Assembly: GCA_000727475.1 (NCBI GenBank)
Contig: KL647288.1
Span: 4,149,604-4,213,603 of the forward strand
Source: Sarcocystis neurona
Taxonomy: Eukaryota; Apicomplexa; Conoidasida; Eucoccidiorida; Sarcocystidae
Length of the DNA: 64,000 nt
Reading direction: 5' to 3'
The notes below the pieces were generated by a model that worked only from the letters and a program-made list of their open reading frames with translations, had not been told where the DNA came from and did not search any database. Within the stretch, counting starts at the first letter, position 1; each line of letters begins with the position of its first letter. Positions 1 to 9,900 of this stretch are shown here, piece by piece. Both the position numbers and the translations under genes were made by a program.

Positions 1-431
1 CCGCTGGCGATCCTCCTCCGAAGGAAGTTGCTGCGGCTGCTGCTGCTGCTGCACCGCAGGAAGAGGAAGGGGACGGAGCAGGGGCGCTGGCTGCTGCTGC
101 TGCTTCGTAGAGCGTGAGGAGCTGCACGAGCTGCCGCACCTCGAGCAGCGACGCATGGCGAAGAAATGTGGGGACGAAGGAAAGGTAAAGTTCTCGGTCT
201 GCAAAACCCACTGCAGCAGCTGAGGCAAGGAAACGAATTGCCTCAAACGGTCGGAAGCCCTGCTGCTGCGCATGCACCGGAAAAGCACGGCTGTCGCCTG
301 TCAGCCTCTCTACCGCCGGCGCTCCACCGAGTCGGAAGCCAGCTGCTGCGGCCCCACTGCTGTCGTCAGCGGGGTGTGCTGCTGCTGCTGTGGGTGTCTG
401 GGACGAGGTGGACGGGAGGCCCCCCACCCAC
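1..431. other. Left-edge CTG/CAG-rich stretch, no complete gene
   Basis: The stretch holds short CTG runs (about 30-110 and 340-400) and mixed GC-rich sequence. No ORF here has convincing composition. If the exon at 432-563 is real, this is the start of the next intron of that minus-strand gene, since the minus strand reads GTGGGT directly after the exon. Confidence 0.4.
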
Positions 432-563
432 GTTGTTAATTTCTATGGCCCTATTAATAAGACAGGTCCAGAGCAGCAGATCCGCGCAGCCCCGCGCTGC
501 AAGATTCGCTGCTAGCTGCTGCAGCTGCCGTGGCAAATACTTGCGGAAGCGATCCGCCGAATA
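432..563 (-). CDS. Probable internal exon of an unidentified minus-strand gene running off the left edge
   Basis: On the minus strand a 132-nt open block (44 codons) is bounded by a good acceptor (ACCTACCCGCAG before 563) and a plausible donor (AACAAC followed by GTGGGT at 431). It is phase 0 at both ends. The peptide begins YSADRFRKYLPRQLQQL and continues with a hydrophobic stretch around LLLWTCLINRAIEINN. It is not low-complexity, unlike everything around it. The plus strand just upstream on the gene (600-1000) is GAAGAAG-rich, so the minus strand supplies a long TTC/CTT pyrimidine tract, as expected before an acceptor. I do not recognise the family. The exon sits inside a 761-codon antisense ORF (366-2651) that otherwise reflects repeat DNA. 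The call rests on splice signals and composition only. Confidence 0.42.
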
Positions 564-2150
564 CTGCGGGTAGGTGTGCGGCAGGCTGGATGACATGCTG
601 CTATCGCCGCTCTTGCAAGAGCCTGCAGGTGAAAAAGAAGACGACGTCGCTGCTGCAGAAGGAGAAGAAGAAGTAGGGGAAGCGGCAAATGACGACGAGG
701 GAGCGTTGTGCGCGTCCGAAGAGAAGCCCCGCGAAAAATGAGAGAAACCGAAAAGCGCAGAAGCAACAAGAAAAGAAGCCGACCGCGTGAGAGGCAGAGA
801 GCCAAGAGAAAATGGCGAACAAGAAGGCGAGGACACAGAAGCAGAAGAAGAAGAAGAAGAAGAAGAAGGGGCGGCAAATGAAGCGGAACAGCAGGAAGCA
901 GAAGAAGAGGCAGAAGAAGACGGAAAAGAGGAAAAAAGAAGATAAGGGACAAAAGAGGCAGTTTCGAGCCGAGGTGCTGCAGCACGTGCAGGAAGTCGTG
1001 GAGAGTCAAAGGCAGCAGCCGATGCAGCAGCGCCGCAGACCCGCACCGCAGCAGATGCAGCAGCAGCAGCCCAAGAGCCTCCAGCTGCAGCTGCAGCGGT
1101 GTCTCTGCAGCAGCGGCGGCCGAAGTCGTCCCATTTTCTCGAGCTACTGCTGCTAGTGCTGCGTGGCGAGGCCGACAAAGAGGCAAAAGACGCGATGTAG
1201 ACGTCCCGGAGAGCAGCTGTCTCAGCCGGTCGGGTGTACGTACACCGTAACTGGAGCGAGAAAGGCCGCCCGCTGCGGCCGCGTGCGAGGTTCTCCTTGT
1301 TCCGCCAGAAAGCAGTTTTGACGCCCTCCCAACCACAAGCTTTCTTGCCTCTGATTCGTAGTCGCCGAGATTCATCTGCTGCCGCTGTCCCCTCTGTAGA
1401 AACCTTCTTCCTAAGCACTGCCGGGTAATACCTTTCCGCAGCAGCTGCAGGGGCAGGAACGGCAGCAGCGCGGAGGATGCCAGAAGGCGTCGCAGAAGAA
1501 AGAGAGATGCGGAGAGCCACAGCACGAGCACACGCAGCAGCAGCAGCGGCAGCAGCACCCGGCGTGTCTCTCACAGGAGCAGCCGCACAAGCAGCTGCTG
1601 CAGCACGGGCAGTAGCAGCATGGGCAGCGCCGGCAGCAGTCGCAGTAGCATGCAGAGAGGGAGCAGCAGAAAGACGTGGAAAAGGAACACTGTGGAGAAT
1701 GCGTTTACAAGGAGCAACAGCACGAGCACGTGCTGCAGCGACGACCAGAGGCGTGCTGCCGGAAGCCCCAGCAACGGCAGCGAGGAGAGCGCCAGCAGTA
1801 GCCGCCGGCGAAGCAGCGACAAGGTGTGGGGTGTGTGAAGCAGCAGGAGGAGTCTGAGCAGCAGCAGAAGCTGCCGGAGTGGAGCGACGGACGGACGGCG
1901 ACGCAGCGGCAGCAGCAGCGGAAACGAAGGAAAGTCGCACAGGGCCAGCAGCAGCGGAAGAAGAAAGAACTCCTGCAACTGTCTCACAGAAATCCCCGGC
2001 TTCTGCTGTTGCTGCTGCTGGAGAGAGCGTCACAGGTGAGACGGTTCTCCCAGAAGGAGCAGCTACAGTGGCTTCTTCCCGGCAAGATAAAACAGCAGAC
2101 GCAGCCGTGCGGGACCCGAGCAGCAACATATTGATGCGGCGCAAAGAAAC
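564..2150 (+). repeat. GAA- and CAG-rich purine tract
   Basis: The plus strand is purine-rich: GAAGAAG runs from about 620 to 950, then dense CAG/GCA repeats to about 2130. Most frames are open because CAG repeats contain no stops in any frame. Probably an intron of the minus-strand gene, for which it would be the pyrimidine-rich 3' part. Confidence 0.6.
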
Positions 2151-2179
2151 CTTCGGCTTCGAAAGTATTGGGCTGCTCC

Positions 2180-3290
2180 TTCGCCTGCGAGGCGGAGCTG
2201 CTGCTGCTGCTGGTAGGGGCGCTCCAGGCACCAGAAGTTCATTCTGCGCTTGCACTGCAGCACCCCTTCCATGCCCCGCAAGCGCTGCTGTTAGAAATCT
2301 TCTTTCCGAGCTTGCTGCTGTTGTGGTTGCTGTTAATGTTGCTGCTGCTGTTGCTGCTCCGGCTGTTGCTCCTGTTGCTGCTGCGGCTGTTGTTCCTTTC
2401 GCTGCTGCTGCTGCGGATGATGCTGCTGCTGGTCCTGCCTCTCCTGGTGTTACTGCTGCTGACGATTCTGCACCGGTTCTGCTCGCAACTGACACCGGAC
2501 CGCCGCCTTCTGCGATTGTTGCCGCACGTGCGTCGACCGGGTAAGCTGCTGTTGCTGTTCGTCGACAAAGCGCTGCTGCCGGACCTTTCGCTGCGCTCCC
2601 TGCGTCGAGTTCAGCTGCTTCTGCTGCTGCTGCTCCGCCGCGTGCGGCCATTGCTGCTGCAGCTGTTGCCTTTGAGAACCTCTTGTTCCCGCTGCAACTC
2701 GACGGGGAACTTCTCCTGCTGGTGCTTCTCCTGCTCCAACTGCTGCTCTCGTCAATATTCGTGCTGCACTGGCTGGATGTCTTGCTGCTGCTGTTGCTAT
2801 TCCTGCTGTTGCTGCTGCTGCCGCATTCGTTGCTGCTGCCGCATTCGTGCCTGCTGCTGCTGCTTTCGTTGCTGCTGTTCTAGGCTAGGCAAGCGCTGCC
2901 CTTCTGCTCTCCTTCAACCTCGTGCTTCTGCTTGTGAAGGCGCGTTTCCTCGTGCTGCTACTGGGGGCGCCGCTGCTGCTGCCGCCGCACGCGCTGCCGT
3001 CTCTTCAGCAAGAACAAGACCCTCTGGTGCTCGCGCTGTCCACAGAAGCGCGGCGCTGCTCTCGATCCTGTCGCTGTCGTTGTGTGTTTTGTTGCTGCTT
3101 CGGACGCAGTTGCCGCTGCTGCTGCCAGCGCTGCTGCTGCAGAGAGACAGAGAGAGACAATTACCGCTACGCAAAGAGCCGCCTGCCCTTGAGCAACAGC
3201 AGCAGCAGCACTGGCGAAGCGACCGCTGCTGCTGTTGCTGTTGCTGCACCGGCCAGAGAGGGGCACTGTTCACGGCAGCGGTGAAGCAAT
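2180..3290 (+). repeat. CTG-rich tract of opposite strand polarity
   Basis: Dense CTG/GCT repeats on the plus strand, with runs such as CTGCTGCTGTTGCTGCTG. The polarity switches from CAG to CTG at about 2150-2190, so this block is imperfectly complementary to 960-2130. No exon with non-repetitive composition was found in either strand. Confidence 0.6.
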
Positions 3291-3349
3291 GGTGTCTCTC
3301 TGGTGGCGCCATACGACAACGTGAAGTCTCAGTCAGAAGAGCAACAAAT

Positions 3350-3980
3350 CCATATATGCAAACTCAGCAGACCTATATATACATATATACATATATATAT
3401 ATAGATATATGTATCTATATGTGTACACACACGCGCATATATATATATATATGTATACATGCATGTAAGGAGCCTACATATCTACGTAGGAAGGTATACA
3501 CGTCCGAGGGCTCGTAACGGGTAAACTGCGTACACCAAGGTAGGTAAAACAGAGAGATATATGGATAATATACATATAGAAGTAGAGAGAGATTTAGCTT
3601 CACATACTTTTGTACATGGACTTATATATACAGAGAGAGAGGGAGCTTAAGATATATACTGAGGGAGAGTGAGAATGAGTATATAGATATACATGCATAT
3701 TTGAATATATATATATATATAAGCGTACATAATATATATATAAACGTACATAATTAATATATGTATATATATGTAAATAAACTTACATAATCTATATATA
3801 TAAACGTACATTATATATATGTATATTAGATGTATAGAAATATACGCAGAGATATATATATATGTGTATGTAATGTATATGTATATGTGCATGCATGGAG
3901 TTCCGGTATATGTCCGTGTGCATGTGTGCCTAGGTGTGTGGGTATATACGTCTTGTATACACGTCCGCATGCATACAAGA
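3350..3980. repeat. ATATAC/ATATAT microsatellite block
   Basis: AT-rich wave of TATATA, ATACAT and GTATAT units interrupted by short unique sequence, ending in GTGTGCATGTGTG-like units near 3920-3960. ORFs here translate to Tyr/Ile/His repeats and are not genes. Confidence 0.85.
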
Positions 3981-4039
3981 GAGATCGTAGCCGCACAGAT
4001 GAATAAAGAAATACATCTGTATTTCTCGTGTGTGTAATA

Positions 4040-4850
4040 TGCGTCTGTGGGAGAGATAAAGCAGCAACAAGGAGAGGATCAAGAAGGAGAAGAAGTTCTG
4101 GTGGCGCCGCAGGACTCGATCGTTGAGAAGCGTCGGCAGTGTCGAGCGGAAACCTTGAAGCGCGGGTCCACCGGCGGCAACAGCAAGACACTGTGTAGCT
4201 GCAGTAGCAAGCGCGGAGCAGGGGCAGCAGCTGCAGCCGCACCAGCAGGAATTCAGCAGAGAGTCTCACAGGAGAGCAGCTACAGCAGCAGCGTTTTCTG
4301 CACCCCCGTAGCAGCAGCGTTTCAGCGGCAGTGGCGCGTGCTAGTGCAACGGGCAACAGCAGAGAGTGAAGAGGCGCAGTAGCAGAACTGCGGCAGTATT
4401 AGTCGCAGCAGCAGCGGCAGCCACCTATTTGACGTGCCGCAGCAGGTACAGCAGCAGTCACAGCGGTAGCAGACCGGAAGAGATACCAGTGTCGGTCATG
4501 GCGTGTGTATGCCGAAGCAGAACAGCCACAGCAGCAGGACCAAGTGGAGCAGCCGCACCAGACAGGCCGCACAAAAAGCAGAGGAGCAGACCGCTCGGCT
4601 CTATGGGGAGCCGGCAGCAGTCAGTTCACACGGTAGCGCAGCAGGAGGAGCAGAAACAGCGGGGCAGAAGCCGCGGCCAGGAAACAGCAGCAGGCAGGCG
4701 CCAGCAGTCGCGGGGCACTGGCAGCAGCAGCAGCAGCGGCGACAGCAGGTGCGTGTCGGCAGAAGGAGCAACAGGTGCAGTTCCTGCTGCAGCAGGAGTG
4801 TCGGGAGCGTCCTAAAGAGGCAACTTCATAATATAAACGTTCTCCGCTGT
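4040..4850 (+). repeat. CAG/GCA-rich tract
   Basis: CAG and GCA repeats with short unique interruptions, open in several frames. No splice-bounded exon of non-repetitive composition was recognised. Confidence 0.6.
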
Positions 4851-5069
4851 CATCTTGTGCTCCTACGACGGAAGAATGTCAGGGCAGCGCCACGAGCAAC
4901 AAGCGATATCGAAGTCGCGGCGAAAACGACCAGAGCGACAAGCTTCCCAGCTTCCTTCCCTCCCCCCCGTAAAAGGACGTGGGACGACTGATGAAAAACC
5001 GCGGCGAAACGAAGGGAGAGAACACGGTAGAGCTGCTGCTCTCCGTTTGTGGGAAGGGAAGTGCCGGAG

Positions 5070-5094
5070 CTCAGACACACACACACACACACGC
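5070..5094. repeat. (AC)n dinucleotide run
   Basis: About eleven consecutive AC units following TCAG, within the repeat-rich area. Confidence 0.8.
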
Positions 5095-5252
5095 ACAGGG
5101 TTGCAGCAGCAGTGCACCAAGCGGCGCGCAGCACAGGCGTGGCAGCCGAAAACTGGCAGCAGCAGCTGCTGTTGCTTCTCCAATGCCACCAACAGGTAGG
5201 ATCTTTCAAATGAAAGGGTGCGCACAGAGTACCGCCACACCAAAGTAGTACT

Positions 5253-5663
5253 TCACCACCCGTACGACCTACAGCCTCGCCTGCCACTGCCGGTCCTGCA
5301 GATGCCCTGTGCCGTAGCGCCGACCTCTGTGCGGTGATACTGCGCTGTTCGCGCTGCGTCTCCTGCTCCAGCTGCTGCTTCTCCGGCGCTTGTCGCCCCC
5401 GCCGCCTCACACCATTTGTGAAATAGCTGCTGCTGCACCTGCGCGAGAACCGCCCAACTCGTGCCGTTGCTGTCGCTAGGCAGTAGTTCTCCCATTCCTG
5501 TTGGTCGCGTCCCACTTTTGTGTTGCTGCAGCAACTTGTCTCCCCCTGCCGCCGCGCTGCGACACCGTGCGCCGCGCTCGTTGTCCTGCTGCTGCTGCTT
5601 CTGGTGCTGTGAGGGCTCTTCCGCTCCTGTTTTGCAGCTGCATCGTCGAGGCATGCACCGCAT
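5253..5663 (-). CDS. Possible coding block upstream in the minus-strand gene
   Basis: A 136-codon minus-strand ORF with a start near 5663. It has a Gln-rich segment followed by more protein-like sequence around SWAVLAQVQQQLFHKWCEAA. Its position upstream (on the minus strand) of the exon at 432-563 would suit an early exon of the same gene, and it would then be divergent from DOHH. CAG-rich DNA keeps other frames open here too, including a 436-codon minus-strand ORF at 4850-6160, so the reading frame is uncertain. No family was recognised. Confidence 0.2.
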   Translation of the reverse strand: MRCMPRRCSCKTGAEEPSQHQKQQQQDNERGARCRSAAAGGDKLLQQHKSGTRPTGMGELLPSDSNGTSWAVLAQVQQQLFHKWCEAAGATSAGEAAAGAGDAARTAQYHRTEVGATAQGICRTGSGRRGCRSYGW

Positions 5664-6558
5664 GTCTGCGTGCAGAGACCACTGGCCCCCGGGTGGGCTG
5701 CCTGCCGGCTGCTGCTGCCGTCACGCGGTACGCCACTGCATGCGTGCCCTGGACAGCAAGAAACGCTCGCTGCGTGTTCTTCTCCGTTTATCCAGCAGGT
5801 GGCGCTAGAGTTCCTTCCTTTTCTTTGAACCCTGCAACCCGCGGGCGCGGAATCCACGGCTTCCAGGCGATGATACGTTCGCCGCAACCCTACTATAGCT
5901 GCCGTTCGCACTGTTGCTGCGGCCGCAGCTGTTGTTATGTGTGGCCACCCGGCACCTGTAGCTATTTTTACTGTTGCTGCGGCTGCTTCCTGTCGTCCGT
6001 TGCCTGCAACTACGCACCTCTTGTAGCCGCAGCAACGGCGACGTCTTTTTCTGCACTCGAGCGGCAGCCGCTGCGGCTCAGACAGACGCCACTTCTCGGC
6101 AGACAACACCGCTGTTGCAGCGGCAAGCGGAGGTGAGACGACTAGGCGCCTCTGCTGCATGCGCGCCGCCGGTGGCGTGACCCGCCCAGTTGTCCGGTCG
6201 TTTGTCTTGCTTTACATATTCTTCTTGCAATTTTGTGGATGTACGTTTATGTACGCACTCGTCTGTTATCCCAACGCATGTAGCCTTGTAGGGAGGGGCA
6301 GCTGTCGTCGCGACTTTGTAGCTTTTGAGCAGCCGCTACTTTCCCTCCCGTTGCTCGTTCCACGTCCCCGCGTTCTTCTACGTTTCCTCCCCGTCCTCGA
6401 TTCCCCACTCTGTGGCCTTCCCACCCCCGCAACTTCTTCTCACTCTTCTGGTCGCCGGAGCTACCCGTCAGCTCTCGCGTCTCGTCTCTCGCCCGTGATA
6501 CCTGCAGCTGCCTGCTCTCCGCGCAGCAAGAGAAAGCGACTGTGGCGCCAGCGACACC
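5664..6558. promoter_or_regulatory. CTG-rich then CT-rich DNA upstream of DOHH
   Basis: From 5664 to about 6130 the plus strand is CTG/GCTG-rich. From about 6180 to 6540 it is a TC-rich, repeat-poor stretch leading to the DOHH start codon. The second part is the natural candidate for the DOHH promoter and 5' leader. No defined motif was seen. Confidence 0.35.
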
Positions 6559-6992
6559 ATGGGCACCGCTGTCGGTGAACCTGCTGCAACAACGGCCTGC
6601 TGCTGCCAAGCGAGCAGCACCAGCAGCAGCAGCTGGGATGAGAACAGCAGCAGCACCGCCAACAGCTGCATCGAGAAGGGTACAGAGGACGGCAGCCGCA
6701 GGGAGGACGCCACAAGCAACAGCAGATTCAACGGAAGCAGCAGCGAGAGCAGCAGCAGCGGAGCCGAAAGCAGCAGCAGCAGCGGCTGCGAAGACTACTT
6801 TGCGCTGCCGTCCCTCGCCGAGCTTGAGGCTGCTACGTGCTGCAGCAGCAGCGACTGCAGCGAAGAAGAGAAGGATGCCCTTATCGTCAAAAAGATGAAA
6901 AATCTGTTCTGCATCAAGGAGCACGGAGGCGAAGAAGCAGCGCGAATTTTGCTCAAGGCGCTTGACTACGAACCTCACTCTGTTCTCTTCAG
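6559..6992 (+). CDS. DOHH: DOHH exon 1
   Basis: Starts at the first in-frame ATG (CACCATGGG, a good initiation context). Codons 1 to about 95 encode a Ser-rich, low-complexity extension. The HEAT part follows ([19 protein letters not shown], then YEPHSVLF). It ends AG before GTACTC at 6993. The split Arg145 codon (AG+A) is completed by exon 2, directly before the first His-Glu dyad. Confidence 0.88.
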
Positions 6993-9900
6993 GTACTCGG
7001 CGTATACTTAGTCTACCTTGGTGTAGATCTCGTGTCTACTCCTGTATATGTTCTTCAAGTATATGGGAGAGTTCGTATGCGTGTATATATATATACGTTT
7101 GGTCCCATGTTACTCTCTATGGGAGATCTCCTGTCTACATGTGTATATGGTCGTTCAACATATGGAGCATTCGTATATATATATATGTGCAGCTTCACCC
7201 CTGTGTCCCTGTGTCACATATACATCTATGGACGGGAAACGTACGTGTTCAAATGCACCTGTGTTTCTCTACACTATATCTGTGGATATTCGTGTAGACC
7301 TGTGCATTATCCTCTCTGTTTCCCCACGATATATCCATATGTGGTGGGGATCCTTGTTTACATCTATTTCCTCTGCTTCCCGATGTTTATGGGAGCTCGT
7401 GTGTACACAGGCAAGGATCCCTATATCTCCCTGTATTAGATCTATATATGTGAGTATTCCTGCGTATAAATATATGTATATAGATTTCCCTGCGTCTACC
7501 TGCAGGAGACCTACGTTGGTATTCGCACATGTATATATTTCCCGCCGAACATCCCCGTACTTTTTACGTGTGTGTGGGTATTCCTCCACGTGTGTGTCGT
7601 GTCTCCCCGTGAGTTCGCCTCTACCACATACATGTATGGACATTTGTGTGTGCATGTGGAGATTCCTCTTCTTCTGTTAACTATTCAAGAGTCTGCGTAT
7701 TTCCTTGTGGCCCCCTACGTCGGTGTGTGGAAGCTCGTGTGTCTACGTGCACGTGTCCTTCTATACGTCACATATATATGCATGCTTTCCTCTGTATATA
7801 CATATATATGTATATACACATATAGAGGGAGAGAGAGCTTTCTCTGTACTTCTCTCTGCCTTTCTCTGTGGACGCGTCTCTGTTGGGACCTCGATGTATT
7901 TTACTTCCTTCGTGCACGTGCGTCCGTCTCTCCGTCGCTCCGTCTCTTCCAGTAGTTCTGCAGACTCCTGCTGCTGCAGCTGTCCAGACATATATATGTG
8001 CCCCCCCCTCTCTCCTCGTGCCTCCTCTCTCCATCTTCCCCTCGTTCTCTTCCTCTCTTGTCCCTTCTCAGTCCTCCCTTCTCCCTGGCCTCCCTTCTCC
8101 CTGGCCTCCCTTCTCTCAGTCCTCCCTTCTCTCTGGCCTCCCTTCTCTGGCCTCTCTGGCCTCCCTTCTCCCTGGCCTCCCTTCTCTCTGGCCTCCCGTC
8201 TCTCTCTCCTACCCTCTCTCTCCTACCCTCTCTCTCCTACCCTCTCTGGCTTCCCCTCTCTGGCCTCCCTTCGCTCTGGCCTCCCTTCTCTCTGGCCTCC
8301 GCTCATGTCCTTCCCTCGTATCCTCCCTTCTCTCTGGCCTCCCTTCTCGCTTCCTTTCTTCCTCTCTTTTTCGTCTCTCCTTTCCTGGGCCTCGTCCCGT
8401 CTGTCCCTTTCCCCTCCTCTCTGTGTGTCCCCTTCTCTGTGTGTGCGTGTGTCCTCGTCCTCGCAGTACATCTGCGCGTGTAGGTGTCTGGTGCGCGTTC
8501 CTGCGTTTCTCTGTTCGCCTCCCTCTATACGCGCAACACCCTGCTGCCTGGTTCGCTGCAGGTGTGGGGGTACACGCATGCGATGGGCTTTTATATCTGG
8601 GCGTGTCTGCTGCTGGGGGCAACAGCGGTTGGCCGTCCACGCCGTCGCCTCGACGGCTCCCGTTTAGCGAGGCCCGCTGGAAAGAAAAACTTCTTGCGGT
8701 GATACGACTGCGGCGTGTGCATCAGTTGTTGCTGCTGCTGCTCCGCTGCTGAAAAAAACACGTGCTGCGGAGTCCGTTTGCGGACGGTCACGCCTTGCTG
8801 CTCGTCCTGCTGTTCTGCTGTTGTATTGAGCTGCTGTTCTGCTCCTACTGCTGCGCTTCCTTTAAGCTTCGTTCACTGCTGTTCCGCTGTTGTATTGAGC
8901 TGCTGTGTCTGCTGCTGCTGCGCTTTGGCTGAGCTTCCTTCACTGCTGCTGCTGATGTATTGAGCTGCTGTCTCTGCTCCTGATGCTGCTTTTCTGGTGA
9001 GCACCTTTCGCTGCTCGTGCTGCTGCTGTCCCTCTGAGCGGCAGCTGCTGCTCTTGCCCGTGCCTTTCTGCTGGGTCGCTGTTGCAGCTGCTGCTGAGGT
9101 TCTGCAGAGATTCTTCCACTGTTTCTGCTGCTGTTCTGCTGAGCTGCTGCTGGTGCTTCTGCGGCTGCTGCTGTGTGGACCTTGTCGCTGCTGTTGCTGT
9201 TGTTGCATTTCTTGGCGCAGACATGAAGCTGCATACGTGCTGGGGCAATTGGGCTGCAGCAGCACGGCGGGACGGTTGGAACAGCTGCTGCGGGACACGT
9301 CCGAAGATGAGATGGTCCGCCACGAGGTAAACCCTGCTGCTGCGGCAGTTTGTTCCTATGTGTGTCCAGCGGAGGAAGCGGCCGCAGCAGCAGTCGAGCA
9401 GCAGATATAGCAGCAGCACTTGGCAGCAGCAGAAGCAGCGCCAGCGGCAGCGACTGCAGCAGCAGCCTTGGCAGGAGAAGGAGGCGGAAGAGCAGAAGAA
9501 GAGGCGTCCGCGGCCAGCTCAGTAAAAGCAGCAGCAGGAGTAGGACGAGCAGACAAATACAAATCAGCAGCAGCGGACGAAGCACAGCAAGCAGAGGAGG
9601 AGGAGGAACAGCAGCAGCAGGGAACGCACTCAAAAGCAGCAGGACTTTCGTCGTGTGGGGCAGCAGACGCACATTGCAGGTGTAGCACCAGAAGAAGAAG
9701 CTGCAGCTGCACCTGTAGGGACGCGTCTGAAAGCGTGGTGGCCAATCGGTTGTTGTAGACGACGTCGTGGGCAGCAGCAACAGCAGAAGCAGCAGCTGCT
9801 GCTGCGGAGCGCAGCGTGCAGTAGCCTTCTTGTTGGGCAGACTGTCTTACGGCAGCGGTAGATGGAGCGGCAGAAGCAGCAGCGGAACGGCAGCAGCCGA

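Noticed and set aside
585..943. Acidic plus-strand reading frame (Glu/Ala-rich) interrupted by one TGA near 739
   Set aside because: It is a GAAGAA purine tract. A TAG precedes it and a TGA splits it, and it is better explained as the pyrimidine tract of a minus-strand intron.
366..2651. 761-codon minus-strand ORF
   Set aside because: Mostly Ala/Ser/Thr from CAG repeats read antisense. CAG/CTG DNA lacks stops in all frames, so length is no evidence. Only the 432-563 part has exon-like composition and splice sites.
2168..3517. 449-codon plus-strand Leu/Cys-rich ORF
   Set aside because: Translation of CTG repeats running into an ATATAC array. No unique protein-like block.
4850..6160. 436-codon minus-strand ORF
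   Set aside because: Ala/Arg/Ser/Cys-rich reading of repeat DNA. It competes with the more protein-like frame at 5253-5663, and no splice-bounded exon was found in it.
7705..8752. Long Pro/Ser/Leu ORFs, including 294 and 320 codons
   Set aside because: They read the CT-rich minisatellite of DOHH intron 1. Antisense equivalents are equally open.
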